Part shown: positions 39,426 to 50,124 of the stretch, one piece after another
How the letters are laid out: every line of letters begins with the position of its first letter
How positions within the stretch are numbered: the stretch's first letter is position 1
Source: Bacteroidota bacterium
GTDB lineage: Bacteria; Bacteroidota; Ignavibacteria; UBA10030; UBA8401
Reading direction: 5' to 3'
DNA length: 64,000 bases
NCBI GenBank assembly: GCA_021796215.1
Contig: JAJYOK010000001.1
Span: 186,001-250,000, forward strand
Program-made: the position numbers and the translations under genes
The notes under the pieces: generated by a model
What the model saw: only the letters and a program-made list of their open reading frames with translations
What the model was told of the DNA's origin: nothing
Database searches by the model: none

Positions 39426-39465
39426 GAGATGGGATCCACTTTCAAGGTGAAGCCCATCTTGTTTC
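39426..39465. terminator. Probable bidirectional terminator
   Basis: AGATGGG ... CCCATCT inverted repeat between convergent genes. Confidence 0.4.
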
Positions 39466-40550
39466 TATTTCTCCACGCGGATAATATTTACCACGCCGCC
39501 GGCAAAGAAAATAATATTGGCAAGCCACGCAGTGAGCATCGGATTAAGATCTCCGTTATAACCGAACACTTCGCTCATTTTCATAAAAGCAAGATAGACA
39601 AAACAGACTGCAACTGAAATTCCAAATTGCACCGCAAGCCCTCCCCGTCTTTTTCCGTATGAGAATGGAACTCCGAACAACACTACAATAAAGCTTGCAA
39701 AAGGGAAAGAGATCTTGTTGTAGAAGTCCACTGACCACCGCGCAACATCATTGCCGGCGCGCTGCTGGTTGGCAATAAATTGTTTCAGCTCGAAGTAATT
39801 CATCTCGTCCGGTTTGTCCTGCTTCTTCACAATGTCTGTCGGAGCGAAGTGAAGTCCATCGAGCGGCAGCGTTGAAAACGGGTGAAGCGTTTCTTTGTTG
39901 TCCGCAAAAACGCGCTCCACACCATTGACAAGAATCCACGATTTTGTTCCAGTGTCCCATCGGATTTGGCGGGCGTCGTACCTATCAGCGAGGCTGATGA
40001 GATTCGTGTCGCTGAAATCCTGCACGGAAACACGCGTACCCAAATTTGCCCTGCCATCGAAAAAGCTGATATAGACAATACGCTTCGGACCGTCCTGTAA
40101 ATAAATATTCGAGCGAGATGTAATTTCTAAATCCTGCTGCAAGTACACTTGCTCAATCTGGTATTTGTGCTGATTGGCGTACGGCACAACCCATCCGTTG
40201 AAATAGACCGACACAACGCTGATGGTGAATGCGAGAATCAACATCGGTGCCATGTAGCGGTACATGCTCACGCCGCTTGCTTTGATTGCTGTCAGCTCAT
40301 TGTTGTTTGAGAGTCTTCCGGTTGTGAACAGGCTCGAAAGCAAAACACCGACCGGCGTCATCAGCTTAATAATTTCAGGTGTGAATGCGATGTAATATTG
40401 CAGGATGACCATGAAGTCAGCTTTTCGGTCAAGGAAGTCGTCCAGCTTTTCCATCAAATCAATGATGACAAAAATAGCGGTGAAAGCGATCAAACCGAAG
40501 AGCGCTGTAAGCAGGAATTGCTTTGTGACAAGACGGTCAATTATTTTCAT
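39465..40550 (-). CDS. lptG: LptF/LptG family permease (probably LptG)
   Basis: 361 aa; MKIIDRLVTKQFLLTALFGL..., YjgP/YjgQ architecture SNNNELTAIKASGVSMYR. Confidence 0.88.
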   Translation of the reverse strand: MKIIDRLVTKQFLLTALFGLIAFTAIFVIIDLMEKLDDFLDRKADFMVILQYYIAFTPEIIKLMTPVGVLLSSLFTTGRLSNNNELTAIKASGVSMYRYMAPMLILAFTISVVSVYFNGWVVPYANQHKYQIEQVYLQQDLEITSRSNIYLQDGPKRIVYISFFDGRANLGTRVSVQDFSDTNLISLADRYDARQIRWDTGTKSWILVNGVERVFADNKETLHPFSTLPLDGLHFAPTDIVKKQDKPDEMNYFELKQFIANQQRAGNDVARWSVDFYNKISFPFASFIVVLFGVPFSYGKRRGGLAVQFGISVAVCFVYLAFMKMSEVFGYNGDLNPMLTAWLANIIFFAGGVVNIIRVEK

Positions 40551-40645
40551 TGCGTGGAATTGTGATTAAAATGTTCAATTATCAATTTTCTATCTTTTGA
40601 GTTTCTGATAAAGCAGAATTGAAGAACCTTATCTGTTATTCTTTT

Positions 40646-41210
40646 AACCTTAGTAATTGCCACATTTCCTCAACACTCAACCTTATTACCTTATTTCTTT
40701 AGACGCAATGCTTTTTTCGTAAAATTTCATAAACGATTCATATTCCTCCTTAAAGCCTACTTTTCGATGGTGATTCGGCTGGTTAAGGATGTATTTACAA
40801 ACTCTGTCAACATCTGCCTTTGAGACGGAAAAAGCAGCCGCTGAGTCTTGCCATGCAAACCGCCCGGCACAAAGTTTAATTTCGTTGATAAATCGTTCCG
40901 AACTTTCAGCGATAATTGTCGCCAGGTCTTCTTCTGAAATTGCTGGAGAGCGTGATACAAGAAAATGAACATGTTCTGGATTTGCATAGATTGCGTACAT
41001 TTTAGAGTCGTTGTTGTTTACTATCCCGGTAATGTATTTTTCAATTCGTACTCTGTGTTTTTCAAGAATAGCGGGGAAGCGATTCAATGTTATGAAAATA
41101 AAGTGGGTATACAAGTTGTTGTATTTTATTTTCATTTTCATTTGCCTCTTGATTTTGTTCATAAGGTAATAAGGTTGAAAGATTGTTTAGCAGTCTCTGT
41201 TACTAAGGTT
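40646..41210 (-). mobile_element. IS200-like/RAYT element bracketed by inverted repeats
   Basis: 18-bp perfect inverted repeat TCAACCTTATTACCTTAT (40677-40694) / ATAAGGTAATAAGGTTGA (41161-41178); outer 11-bp pair AACCTTAGTAA (40646-40656) / TTACTAAGGTT (41200-41210). Confidence 0.65.
40686..41162 (-). CDS. IS200-like / REP-associated tyrosine transposase (Y1 HUH)
   Basis: 158 aa; YTHFIFITLNRFP, HUH motif PEHVHFLV, SSERFINEIKL...FAWQDSAAAFSVSKADVDRVCKYILNQPNHHRK. Confidence 0.88.
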   Translation of the reverse strand: MNKIKRQMKMKIKYNNLYTHFIFITLNRFPAILEKHRVRIEKYITGIVNNNDSKMYAIYANPEHVHFLVSRSPAISEEDLATIIAESSERFINEIKLCAGRFAWQDSAAAFSVSKADVDRVCKYILNQPNHHRKVGFKEEYESFMKFYEKSIASKEIR

Positions 41211-41276
41211 TTACTCTTTATGTTTGTTGTTATGTCTATATGAAACTAAATTGAAGCGAAGAGCGCAGAGAATTGT

Positions 41277-42686
41277 TTATTGTACATTTTGGCGCTGAGT
41301 AATTTTCCGGCGGGAGAAAAAGCTTTTCAGTCGTTTCCACCAATCGAACTGCATCTCGATATTTCCATGTGCCATACGGATGGTGAGAACAATCCCAAGA
41401 ATGCCGATCACAATGTTTGCAATCCACATTCCTAACCACGGTTGAATAAATTCTCGGTCGGCAAGTTTTTCGCCGCCAATAAGCGATGCCCAGTACATGA
41501 GAAAGAAACCAAGGCTGAGCGAGCCGGCCATACCGAAGCCGCCGCGCCGCGTCATCACACCTAACGGTGCACCGATGAGAACGAAGACAAGGCATGCGAC
41601 GGGAATCGAATATTTTTTGTGAATCTCAACCATGTACTGGCGAATGTTGGTATCTTTGTCACGCAGACTGAAATATTCCATATCGAGCATATTGCGAAAC
41701 ATCATCAGGCGGCTGCCGATGGATGTGTAGAGATTGATCTGGTTCCATGCGGCAATGTCCGGCGATTTCGGCGATACAGAACCGAGAAGAAGCTCATCAG
41801 CTAACTCTTCATTCAAGCGGTGGATGTGCTTTTCGATTTTTGCTTTCTCTGTGCGAAGACTGTCTACGATGTAGCGCATCATGCCGGCGCTCAGTTCGCG
41901 CTGCCCGCGGCTGAACGCATTTTCTGATGAGCGTTCAAAATCGAATCCTTCTGCTTTGGTCACAAGCCTTTGCCGCTGAAATTTGATGATCCGGTACGAT
42001 TGAAAATCTGTTGTGTTCAATTGATGAATTTCTCCGTCGTAGAGATCCATAATCAAATTCCGGTAATCCGGAGAAAAAGAAAGGACGCCGTGCCTCGCTG
42101 AGATCATCACATTTTTATTCGGATCGGTGTCGTCATAGATAATAACACCTTCGAGATTATTCGAGTTGGCAAATGTTTTCCGTACAAGAATACTGTAGCC
42201 GGGCAAATCCTGCGAGAAAAGTCCCGGCACCAAAGTGAATGTTGGTTTTTTCCGGCGGATGTCCATCATTAATGTTTTCAGCCGATGATTTGCTTCTGGG
42301 AGCACCTTGTTATTAAATTCCACCATCGCATATGTGACAACGAGCGCGGCGATAAGTGCCGGCACCATCATTCTGTAAAGGCTGATGCCGCCGGCTTTCA
42401 TAGCGGTAATTTCACTGTTTGAGCTTAACCCGCCGAACGCCATCAGCGTTGCGACGAGCACTGCCATGGGCACTGCAAGGACGACCATCCACGCGAGATT
42501 GAGAATTACCAATTCAATAATGACCGCGCCGCTTAATCCTTTGCCGACGAGCTGGTCCATAAATTTCATAACAAATTGAAGAATGAACAGGAACATTGTA
42601 ACACAGAAAGCCCCAATAAACGGTGCGACATGAGCGCGGAGAATATGCCGGAAAACAATCATGATTGAATATACAAACACAGCCAC
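41277..42686 (-). CDS. lptF: LptF/LptG family permease (probably LptF)
   Basis: 469 aa; YSIMIVFRHILRAHVAPFIGAFCVTMFLFILQFVMKFMDQLVGKGLSG; SSNSEITAMKAGGISLYRMM. Confidence 0.88.
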   Translation of the reverse strand: MAVFVYSIMIVFRHILRAHVAPFIGAFCVTMFLFILQFVMKFMDQLVGKGLSGAVIIELVILNLAWMVVLAVPMAVLVATLMAFGGLSSNSEITAMKAGGISLYRMMVPALIAALVVTYAMVEFNNKVLPEANHRLKTLMMDIRRKKPTFTLVPGLFSQDLPGYSILVRKTFANSNNLEGVIIYDDTDPNKNVMISARHGVLSFSPDYRNLIMDLYDGEIHQLNTTDFQSYRIIKFQRQRLVTKAEGFDFERSSENAFSRGQRELSAGMMRYIVDSLRTEKAKIEKHIHRLNEELADELLLGSVSPKSPDIAAWNQINLYTSIGSRLMMFRNMLDMEYFSLRDKDTNIRQYMVEIHKKYSIPVACLVFVLIGAPLGVMTRRGGFGMAGSLSLGFFLMYWASLIGGEKLADREFIQPWLGMWIANIVIGILGIVLTIRMAHGNIEMQFDWWKRLKSFFSRRKITQRQNVQ

Positions 42687-42843
42687 TTTTTTCCAACGAA
42701 AGGGTGTTGCAATTCTTTCTTCTTTTTTCTACATTTATGACAACATTTCAAAGCATCCTACGACAATTTGGAGAACAGTCAGCAGATTTGATACGTGCTT
42801 TTCGGTAAGATGAGTGACAGCACATTTTGAAATTACAGTGTGA

Positions 42844-45800
42844 GTGCATTCACAAATTTTCCGCACGTCCCGGCAAGTCGGGATGGTTTTCAACTTAACG
42901 CGGTTGACTGTTTTCTCAATCCTTCTAGTGATATTTCGTATTCCGACATTCTTCCGACAAGATTTTCCTGCTCGATGGAATCATCAGGCAGGCAAGCGCT
43001 TCTTTTTCATCCTCACAATAGCCGGAGTGTGCGTTCTCGGCTTCTCATTTGAGCCGGATGAACCTTCTATGGCTTTCCTGGCGGATGCCTCTGCGTCGGC
43101 TGCTGTAAGTTCATCTCCATTTATCTTCAGCGATGCAGCTTCTGCCGAACAGGATTCGTTCCCGCAAGCCGGAGGACTTTCTCGTCGTGCGCTTGCTCGG
43201 CTCAACGGCGCAGGAGCCGACACAACCACTTTCTTCGGAGTTGATACGGCAGCATTGAGGCGTGCAGCATTGATGCCGCGTGATTCGACTGCGCGGCTTG
43301 CACAATTTTTGTATCATCGGGAAGATTCGCCGGTCGTTTCGCTTTTCCAGCCGCACACGTACTCGCTTTTCCTGAAACCGCCGGCTGTTCTCATGCATAC
43401 TGTGGAATTGGATTCGACAGGCCAGTTCGTCATCATTCGTGAAATGGTGGATGGCAAAGACGTAAAAATTCCGCTGAAAGTTCCGCTCAAAGAATATATT
43501 GAGAAGAGATTATTATTCGAACAGCAGCGATATTTTGCAGATCAGGTTTATAAGTATGAAGGAATAAAGAAGCGCGATGAGTTGGGTGAACTGTTAGGCT
43601 CATTCACCAATATTGATATCCCGATTCCCGCCAATCCGGTTTTCAGCATTTTCGGTCCGCCGCACATTAACCTTCACATTTCCGGTGCGGTTGATATTAC
43701 GGCGGCATTTCGCAACACGGTAACCGACCAATCTACATTGTCGGCGCTCGGCAATTCACGCAATGAGCCGGATTTCAAACAAGATGTGCAGATCAATATC
43801 AATGGTACAATCGGCGACAAGTTGAATATTCTCGCCGACTGGAACACGCAGCGCACGTTTGAGTATGAAAACCAACTGCACATCAAATACACTGGTTACG
43901 AGGATGAAATTGTTCAAAGCGTAGAAGCCGGCAACGTTTCGCTTGCGACCAATTCACAATTCATCTCGCCGAGCGCAGCGCTCTTCGGCATTAAAACGCA
44001 AATGAAATTCGGTCCGTTGACGCTCGTTTCCATCGCGTCGCAAAAGAAGGGGCAAATCAAAGATTTGACGGTTTCCGGTGGAACGACAACTGTGCCGTTC
44101 GAGATTCACGCCTATCAATATTCCCGCGATCATTATTTTCTTGATACGAGCTACATTCCATTATTCGAACAATACTATTCGGATGAGTCTCGTCCAACCG
44201 ATGCAAGCAAGCACATTTCGGATTGTGAAGTCTATGTTACCCACACGAATCTTGATCCTCAGAACTCTATACAAGCAACCGCGTATGCGTACCTTCCGGC
44301 TATTACAGATTCTGCTGCATACAACAAGTTCAAAGACCCAAATTTCCAGACTTCTCAGGAAGCAAGCGACCTGATCAATAATGGAGAACTTGCTGTCGGG
44401 CGCTGGGACAAGCTTGTGCCGGGGCAGGATTATGTTTTGCATGATTATACCGGTTACATTTCGTTGAACCGTTCTGTGCCGGACAATCAAGCCATTGCTG
44501 TAGCGTATCGTACGGACAGCGGACCGAATTCAGTGTACGGTGTGTTGTCAAGCGTGAAAAGTGTTCAGGATTCTATTATTGTGTTAAAGTTAATTCGCCC
44601 GGTCAATCTAATTCCACGATACCAAACCGCGTGGAAACTGATGCTGAAAAATATCTATTCCCTCGGAGGCAGGAATATCAAGCCGGATGGCTTTAAGCTC
44701 GACATTCAATATAAGATTCCGGGTCAAGACCCAATGTCGGAAATTAATGGAAATTATTTTCTGAAGATTTTCGGGTTTGATAATTTCAAATCTGATAATA
44801 CTCCCGGACAGGACAACACATTTGATTATCTTCCCGGTATTACCATTGATGAGACCCGTGGCGAAGTTATTTTTCCTTCGACGGAGCCGTTTAGAAAGAG
44901 TCTGATACAGTTTTTTGGCAGTGATACAGCAACATCTGACAGTTTGATTTATCCGGATGTTTATGACACACTGGCGAGCGCCGCGCAGAACAACACACAG
45001 CGTGATCGTTTTGTTATTACCGGACAAACGACAGCCGGAAGCTCGAATACGTATAATCTTGGTTTCAATATTGTTGAAGGAAGCGTGCAGGTTATTCTCA
45101 ACGGCGAACCGCAGAAATTGAACTCTGATTATACGGTTGATTACATTACCGGTCAGGTGATTATCAAGAATCAAGCGGCGCTGGTGCCCGGTGCGAATTT
45201 ACAAATCAAATATGAGCAGAACGATCTGTTCCAGCTTGCATCGAAAACATTGTTGGGTACACGCGGCGATTTAAATCTTTCCGATAAGACCGGTTTCGGT
45301 TTCACCGTGATGAATCTGAATCAGCAAACGCTCAGCGACAAAGTACGTTTAGGTGAAGAGCCAACCAATAATACCATCTTTGGAATTGACGGTCATACCT
45401 CGCTTGATTTACCGTTCCTTACCAAAGCGCTGGACGCCCTGCCGTTTGTTTCTACAAAAGCACTGTCGAATATCAATCTGCGCAGCGAAGCAGCATATAT
45501 GTCGCCGAATCCTAACACAAAGACGAGCCTTATTGCAAGCGATGGAGGAAAAGGTGTCGCGTACATAGACGATTTTGAAGGAGCAAAACGCACAATTCCG
45601 CTTGGAGACAATTACGGGCAATGGCACGATCTCAGTGTACCGGCTTATATTGATGGAGTGGATCCGATTACGGGCAACCCGATTCCAGACACAACGAAAA
45701 TATTTTCCAAGGCAAAAACGTATTGGTACAACCAGCTGCCATATAGCGGCGTAAGTGTAACCGATATATGGCCGGCGAAACAAGTAACTCAAGACCAGCA

Positions 45801-48800
45801 AAATGTAACGGTGTTGGATGTTCAGTACGATCCCCGTACGCGCGGGGAGTATAATTATTCCATGAATCTGAGCCGAAATTTTGGTTCTAATGCACCTGCT
45901 GATACTGTGAAAAAAAACTGGGGTGGAATGATGAAGCTTGTTTCTTCAGGTGTTGTGAATTTGGTGCAGGAAAATATCGGCTACATCGAATTGTGGGTTC
46001 AGTCGAATCCGGCTGTACTCGATTCAACAAAAAAGGTCTACATTGACCTTGGCGAAATCAGCGAGGATGTGATACCAAATCGCAAACTCGATAATAAAGA
46101 AGCGGGGACTGTTCAGACGGGGCTTGTGACGGCGGAGCGAGACTTAGGCTTGGATGGTGTGTCAGATGCAGATGAACGATCCGTGTATGCGCAATTTGTG
46201 GCTGCGAATCGTGACGCGTTTTCCGATATCGTTAATGATCCGGCAGGCGATGATTTTAGAACCAACACTAGCGAAGACTACCGTTTTGTCAATGGCACCG
46301 AAGGAAACATGAATAGTGAAATTGGCAGATTTCCGGATACGGAAGATTTGAACGGCAACAATTCGCTCGATTTGAACAACAGTTATTTCGAATATGAATT
46401 GAACCTTGACACCACTTCAGCAAATCCGCAGCGCGTCGGCGGCGGAAACAAAAGATGGTACGAGTATCGGATTCCTATTAATGAATTCATTCGCAAAGTT
46501 GGCTCTCCCGATCTTTCCGTCATTGAATTTGTGCGCGTCTGGTTCAAAGGATTTGATCAGCAGGAGTGGCTCCGCATTACGGAATTCAATCTTGTCGGCA
46601 ATCAATGGCAAGTGAATAACAAATCTGCTGCTGATACCACAATGTCAGTTAGTGTCGTCAGCATCGAAGATAATCCGCGAACGTACACCAGCCCGCCTGG
46701 CGTTGGCCGTGCCGTGGACAGAACGCAGACGGCGCAGTCATCGCAAACGATTTATCAAAACGAGCAGTCACTTTCGCTTGTTGTCAATGGACTTCAGGAT
46801 GGCGACAGCCGTCAGGCAATCAAATGGTTTACTTATAAGCCGCTTGACCTTTTCAGCTATCGCGTTCTGAGAATGTTCGTTCACGGTGATGAGGGACCGC
46901 CATATTCACCAAACAAACGTTTCTCAGATGATTCGAATAATCCCGATGCATATCTTTTCATCCGTTTCGGCTCCGATACGTTGAATTATTATGAATATCG
47001 TGAGCCAGTGCTGCCGGGATGGCATCCTGATAATACGATCAACATTCCGTTCACCGACCTCACGGCAATTAAACAAGGGCGTGATTCGACGAATCAAGTT
47101 ATAACTGTTGGAGTGCCAAACGGTCCACCCGGTTCAACGTACAGCGTGCTTGGAAACCCGACCCTGACAAATGTTTCATTTATTTCTGTCGGTATTTATA
47201 ATCCGCCGGGAAAAGGTGTGCAAGCATTAACCGGTGAAGTGTGGATTGATGAATTGCGTCTTGCCGATCCGGACAATACGCCGGGGTGGGCGTACAGCAT
47301 TTCGTCGCAGATTGCATTAGCTGATATCGGCAACCTGTCATTCAATTATCAACAGGTTGATCCGTTTTTCCATCAGCTTGAAAATCAATTTGGAAGCCGC
47401 ATTGACGGCAAAAGCTGGGGAGTGTCAGCGAATTTTTCATTGGAAAAATTTCTTCCATCGTCATGGACAGGAACATCGCTGCCCTTTAGTTACAACCATC
47501 AGGAATCGGTGAGCAAGCCGCGGTATTTACCAAGCTCGGATATTATTGTCACTCAAGCCGCTGATAGACAGCGACAGATTGTAACGCATAAAACAGGATC
47601 AGCCGCCGCCGGGAATGCTGCGGCAAACGATCTTATCCTGCAGTCGCAATCGCTTTCGACTACCAATACGTATGCGCTTCCCACAATTAAGTTCGTGTTT
47701 CCTTCAAACAAGTGGTACATCAGAGATATTTTGAATCAGTTGACCTACGGGTTCAATTACACGATTTCAACAATGCGCAATCCGACAACGGCGTATCAAG
47801 AGTCGTGGTCTTGGGCAGGACGAATGTCGTACGCATACCAAACGAGTCCTAATTTGTATCTTATGCCGTTTTCTCTTTTTGGAAACACAGGTATTATTTC
47901 GGATTTGAAAGACTTTCATCTTTATTACATTCCAATCACAAACATCGGTGCAAATCTTTCTGTTACTCGTTCGCAGACTCATCAGCTTTTGCGTTCACAA
48001 ATTCAGCAAAGCGCCCCGACACGCGGTTTCAGCGCAACCCGTTCAATGAACTTTAACTGGAAGCTGACGGAAAACGGCTATTTGAATCTTTCCGGTGATT
48101 ACTCGGTTGATATTGCCAGCACTCTTGCGCAGCTTGAAACAGACCAGTACAACCGTCAGCGTGCTTTCACCGACATGGTAGGCGACCTGTTTTTGAAGGA
48201 TCAATTCATCAACTTCGGACGCGATTATTCGTACAATCAGAATATTAATGTCAACACACGTCCGCGGTTTCCCGGATTTTTAGGATTGGATAAATATCTA
48301 ACGCTGTCATCACGATATTCCGTTTCGTATCGCTGGTCAAATAATCTTCAACAGGGAGATTTAGGAAAGGGAGCGGGATGGGGAAATAATATTTCGTTCT
48401 CAACGGATTTTAATTTAAAATCATTTGTTGATACGTGGTTCCCGGCTCTTCCTGCGACAACGGAGAATACGTTACCACAGCTCCCTCAACAACAATATCC
48501 GCCGCCTGAAGCGTCGCCGCGCGGCAGGCGTTCTGAAGGAGCGAATCCTGCCCAGCCGCCGCTGCCTGATACTACGCATCGTGCAATATCTGACACAACT
48601 CGGCCCGCTTTGAACGACACAACGAAGCTTGCTCAGCCGTTAGATACTGTTGCTGTGCCGGCTCCGCCGCCGAAGAAAAAAATTTCTCCCAAGGAAGCGT
48701 TGATTCAAATTGCGCGGCTATTTATTAAAACACCGCTTTTGGATTACGATAAAGTGAGTCTGACATTTACTCAGACGAATTCGTCGCAGAATCCCGGCAT

Positions 48801-50028
48801 TCCGGGCCGCCCCGGCTTTGCAAATCTTTTTGGCAGAGTTCCGTTTCTGCAAGCCGCCGATCCTTCATACGGTCCGAGCCGCGCATATCAGCTCGGATTA
48901 GTTACCGATCCAACTTCGAGTATTACGAGTGTTGTGTTCAAAAATTCATTTCCGTTCATTGGCTTCACGGTGGACCATGGTGTTCGTGCAGTGAATGCTA
49001 ATTTTTCAGATGTGTTTAGCCAGAGCAACAAGCTATCTTTTTCAACAAGCCGTCAATTATGGACCGGCGCCCGCGTCGATTTGAAATGGAATCTCGGATG
49101 GGATTATTCCCGCAATAAATCTGTGACGACGGATGCTCATGGCATTCCGATGATCAACAGTGTACAGGCAGGTGGAAGCATTCAACGTTCGTTCTTCACT
49201 GTGCCGCCCGTGTTTATCTTTTCAATTTTCAAAAGCGGCATTACAGAGGTGGCGCAAGAATATGACAACTTGAGAGCGAACACTGCCGATACGAGAACCA
49301 ACGAACAAAAACTCGCCGCTGCTTTTGAAAACGGGTTTGAATCGTTTCCTCTTCTTCGAAAGATTTTTGGAGAATATTTCCCGCGCGTCAATTATACTTT
49401 TCATTGGGACGGTCTGGAACAGCTTTCATTTTTCCAAAAGTGGGCGCAGCGCGTGAGTTTAGATCATGCGTACAACTCAACGTTCACGACATCGTTCAAA
49501 GGAAGTCTTGTTGGTGCAGGACAAACTGTTGAGGCAGAGCGCATCCTTTACGGCTTTGCGCCGTTGATTGGTTTGAATATTACATTCAAAGAAATGTTCA
49601 AGGGAAATATGAGTGCCAATATTCAGTATTCTACCAACTCGACATTCGATCTTACTCCGATTGCACAAAATATTATTCAAGGAAGCACGCGCGAAATTTC
49701 GCTCACCGCAACATATGGACGCACAGGATTTGAAATACCGTTTTTCGGACTTTCGCTGTCGAACGATGTAGATATCAGTTTCACGTATTCGCTTTCACAA
49801 AATTCCCGGAATACTTATTCTGCGCAGGAAGGACTTGGGACAGCAGTGCCGGGCGAAGGTTCCACTCGAACCACTATGGAACCGCGCATCCGCTATGTAC
49901 TCAGCTCGCGCGTGACAGCATCCGTCTACTATCGTTATACAAGCATTGCGCCTGATGCAGGAGGGTCGAGCATTCCCGGCTCTACAAGTAATGAAGGCGG
50001 ATTGAATGTTCACATTTCGATTCAATAG
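42844..50028 (+). CDS. sprA: T9SS outer-membrane translocon / cell surface protein SprA (start codon uncertain)
   Basis: 2394 aa; characteristic motifs HINLHISGAVDITAAFRNT, GDKLNILADWNTQRTFEYENQLHIKYTGYEDEIVQSVEAGNVSLATNSQFI, SYMSPNPNTKTSLIASDGGKGVAYIDDFEGAKRTIPL-type region. Confidence 0.95.
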   Translation: MHSQIFRTSRQVGMVFNLTRLTVFSILLVIFRIPTFFRQDFPARWNHQAGKRFFFILTIAGVCVLGFSFEPDEPSMAFLADASASAAVSSSPFIFSDAASAEQDSFPQAGGLSRRALARLNGAGADTTTFFGVDTAALRRAALMPRDSTARLAQFLYHREDSPVVSLFQPHTYSLFLKPPAVLMHTVELDSTGQFVIIREMVDGKDVKIPLKVPLKEYIEKRLLFEQQRYFADQVYKYEGIKKRDELGELLGSFTNIDIPIPANPVFSIFGPPHINLHISGAVDITAAFRNTVTDQSTLSALGNSRNEPDFKQDVQININGTIGDKLNILADWNTQRTFEYENQLHIKYTGYEDEIVQSVEAGNVSLATNSQFISPSAALFGIKTQMKFGPLTLVSIASQKKGQIKDLTVSGGTTTVPFEIHAYQYSRDHYFLDTSYIPLFEQYYSDESRPTDASKHISDCEVYVTHTNLDPQNSIQATAYAYLPAITDSAAYNKFKDPNFQTSQEASDLINNGELAVGRWDKLVPGQDYVLHDYTGYISLNRSVPDNQAIAVAYRTDSGPNSVYGVLSSVKSVQDSIIVLKLIRPVNLIPRYQTAWKLMLKNIYSLGGRNIKPDGFKLDIQYKIPGQDPMSEINGNYFLKIFGFDNFKSDNTPGQDNTFDYLPGITIDETRGEVIFPSTEPFRKSLIQFFGSDTATSDSLIYPDVYDTLASAAQNNTQRDRFVITGQTTAGSSNTYNLGFNIVEGSVQVILNGEPQKLNSDYTVDYITGQVIIKNQAALVPGANLQIKYEQNDLFQLASKTLLGTRGDLNLSDKTGFGFTVMNLNQQTLSDKVRLGEEPTNNTIFGIDGHTSLDLPFLTKALDALPFVSTKALSNINLRSEAAYMSPNPNTKTSLIASDGGKGVAYIDDFEGAKRTIPLGDNYGQWHDLSVPAYIDGVDPITGNPIPDTTKIFSKAKTYWYNQLPYSGVSVTDIWPAKQVTQDQQNVTVLDVQYDPRTRGEYNYSMNLSRNFGSNAPADTVKKNWGGMMKLVSSGVVNLVQENIGYIELWVQSNPAVLDSTKKVYIDLGEISEDVIPNRKLDNKEAGTVQTGLVTAERDLGLDGVSDADERSVYAQFVAANRDAFSDIVNDPAGDDFRTNTSEDYRFVNGTEGNMNSEIGRFPDTEDLNGNNSLDLNNSYFEYELNLDTTSANPQRVGGGNKRWYEYRIPINEFIRKVGSPDLSVIEFVRVWFKGFDQQEWLRITEFNLVGNQWQVNNKSAADTTMSVSVVSIEDNPRTYTSPPGVGRAVDRTQTAQSSQTIYQNEQSLSLVVNGLQDGDSRQAIKWFTYKPLDLFSYRVLRMFVHGDEGPPYSPNKRFSDDSNNPDAYLFIRFGSDTLNYYEYREPVLPGWHPDNTINIPFTDLTAIKQGRDSTNQVITVGVPNGPPGSTYSVLGNPTLTNVSFISVGIYNPPGKGVQALTGEVWIDELRLADPDNTPGWAYSISSQIALADIGNLSFNYQQVDPFFHQLENQFGSRIDGKSWGVSANFSLEKFLPSSWTGTSLPFSYNHQESVSKPRYLPSSDIIVTQAADRQRQIVTHKTGSAAAGNAAANDLILQSQSLSTTNTYALPTIKFVFPSNKWYIRDILNQLTYGFNYTISTMRNPTTAYQESWSWAGRMSYAYQTSPNLYLMPFSLFGNTGIISDLKDFHLYYIPITNIGANLSVTRSQTHQLLRSQIQQSAPTRGFSATRSMNFNWKLTENGYLNLSGDYSVDIASTLAQLETDQYNRQRAFTDMVGDLFLKDQFINFGRDYSYNQNINVNTRPRFPGFLGLDKYLTLSSRYSVSYRWSNNLQQGDLGKGAGWGNNISFSTDFNLKSFVDTWFPALPATTENTLPQLPQQQYPPPEASPRGRRSEGANPAQPPLPDTTHRAISDTTRPALNDTTKLAQPLDTVAVPAPPPKKKISPKEALIQIARLFIKTPLLDYDKVSLTFTQTNSSQNPGIPGRPGFANLFGRVPFLQAADPSYGPSRAYQLGLVTDPTSSITSVVFKNSFPFIGFTVDHGVRAVNANFSDVFSQSNKLSFSTSRQLWTGARVDLKWNLGWDYSRNKSVTTDAHGIPMINSVQAGGSIQRSFFTVPPVFIFSIFKSGITEVAQEYDNLRANTADTRTNEQKLAAAFENGFESFPLLRKIFGEYFPRVNYTFHWDGLEQLSFFQKWAQRVSLDHAYNSTFTTSFKGSLVGAGQTVEAERILYGFAPLIGLNITFKEMFKGNMSANIQYSTNSTFDLTPIAQNIIQGSTREISLTATYGRTGFEIPFFGLSLSNDVDISFTYSLSQNSRNTYSAQEGLGTAVPGEGSTRTTMEPRIRYVLSSRVTASVYYRYTSIAPDAGGSSIPGSTSNEGGLNVHISIQ

Positions 50029-50124
50029 TGTTGATTGTGTTTCATTCTTGATTTCGGTGATGATTTTTCCTATTTTAATACGCAATATAAGTGAAGTTCT
50101 GAAATATTTTAAAAGGCGGAATCA

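Noticed and set aside
42844-42960. Annotated sprA N-terminus starting at GTG 42844
   Set aside because: The first ~40-60 residues do not look like a clean signal peptide; the true start may be downstream, so no conclusion is drawn from this segment
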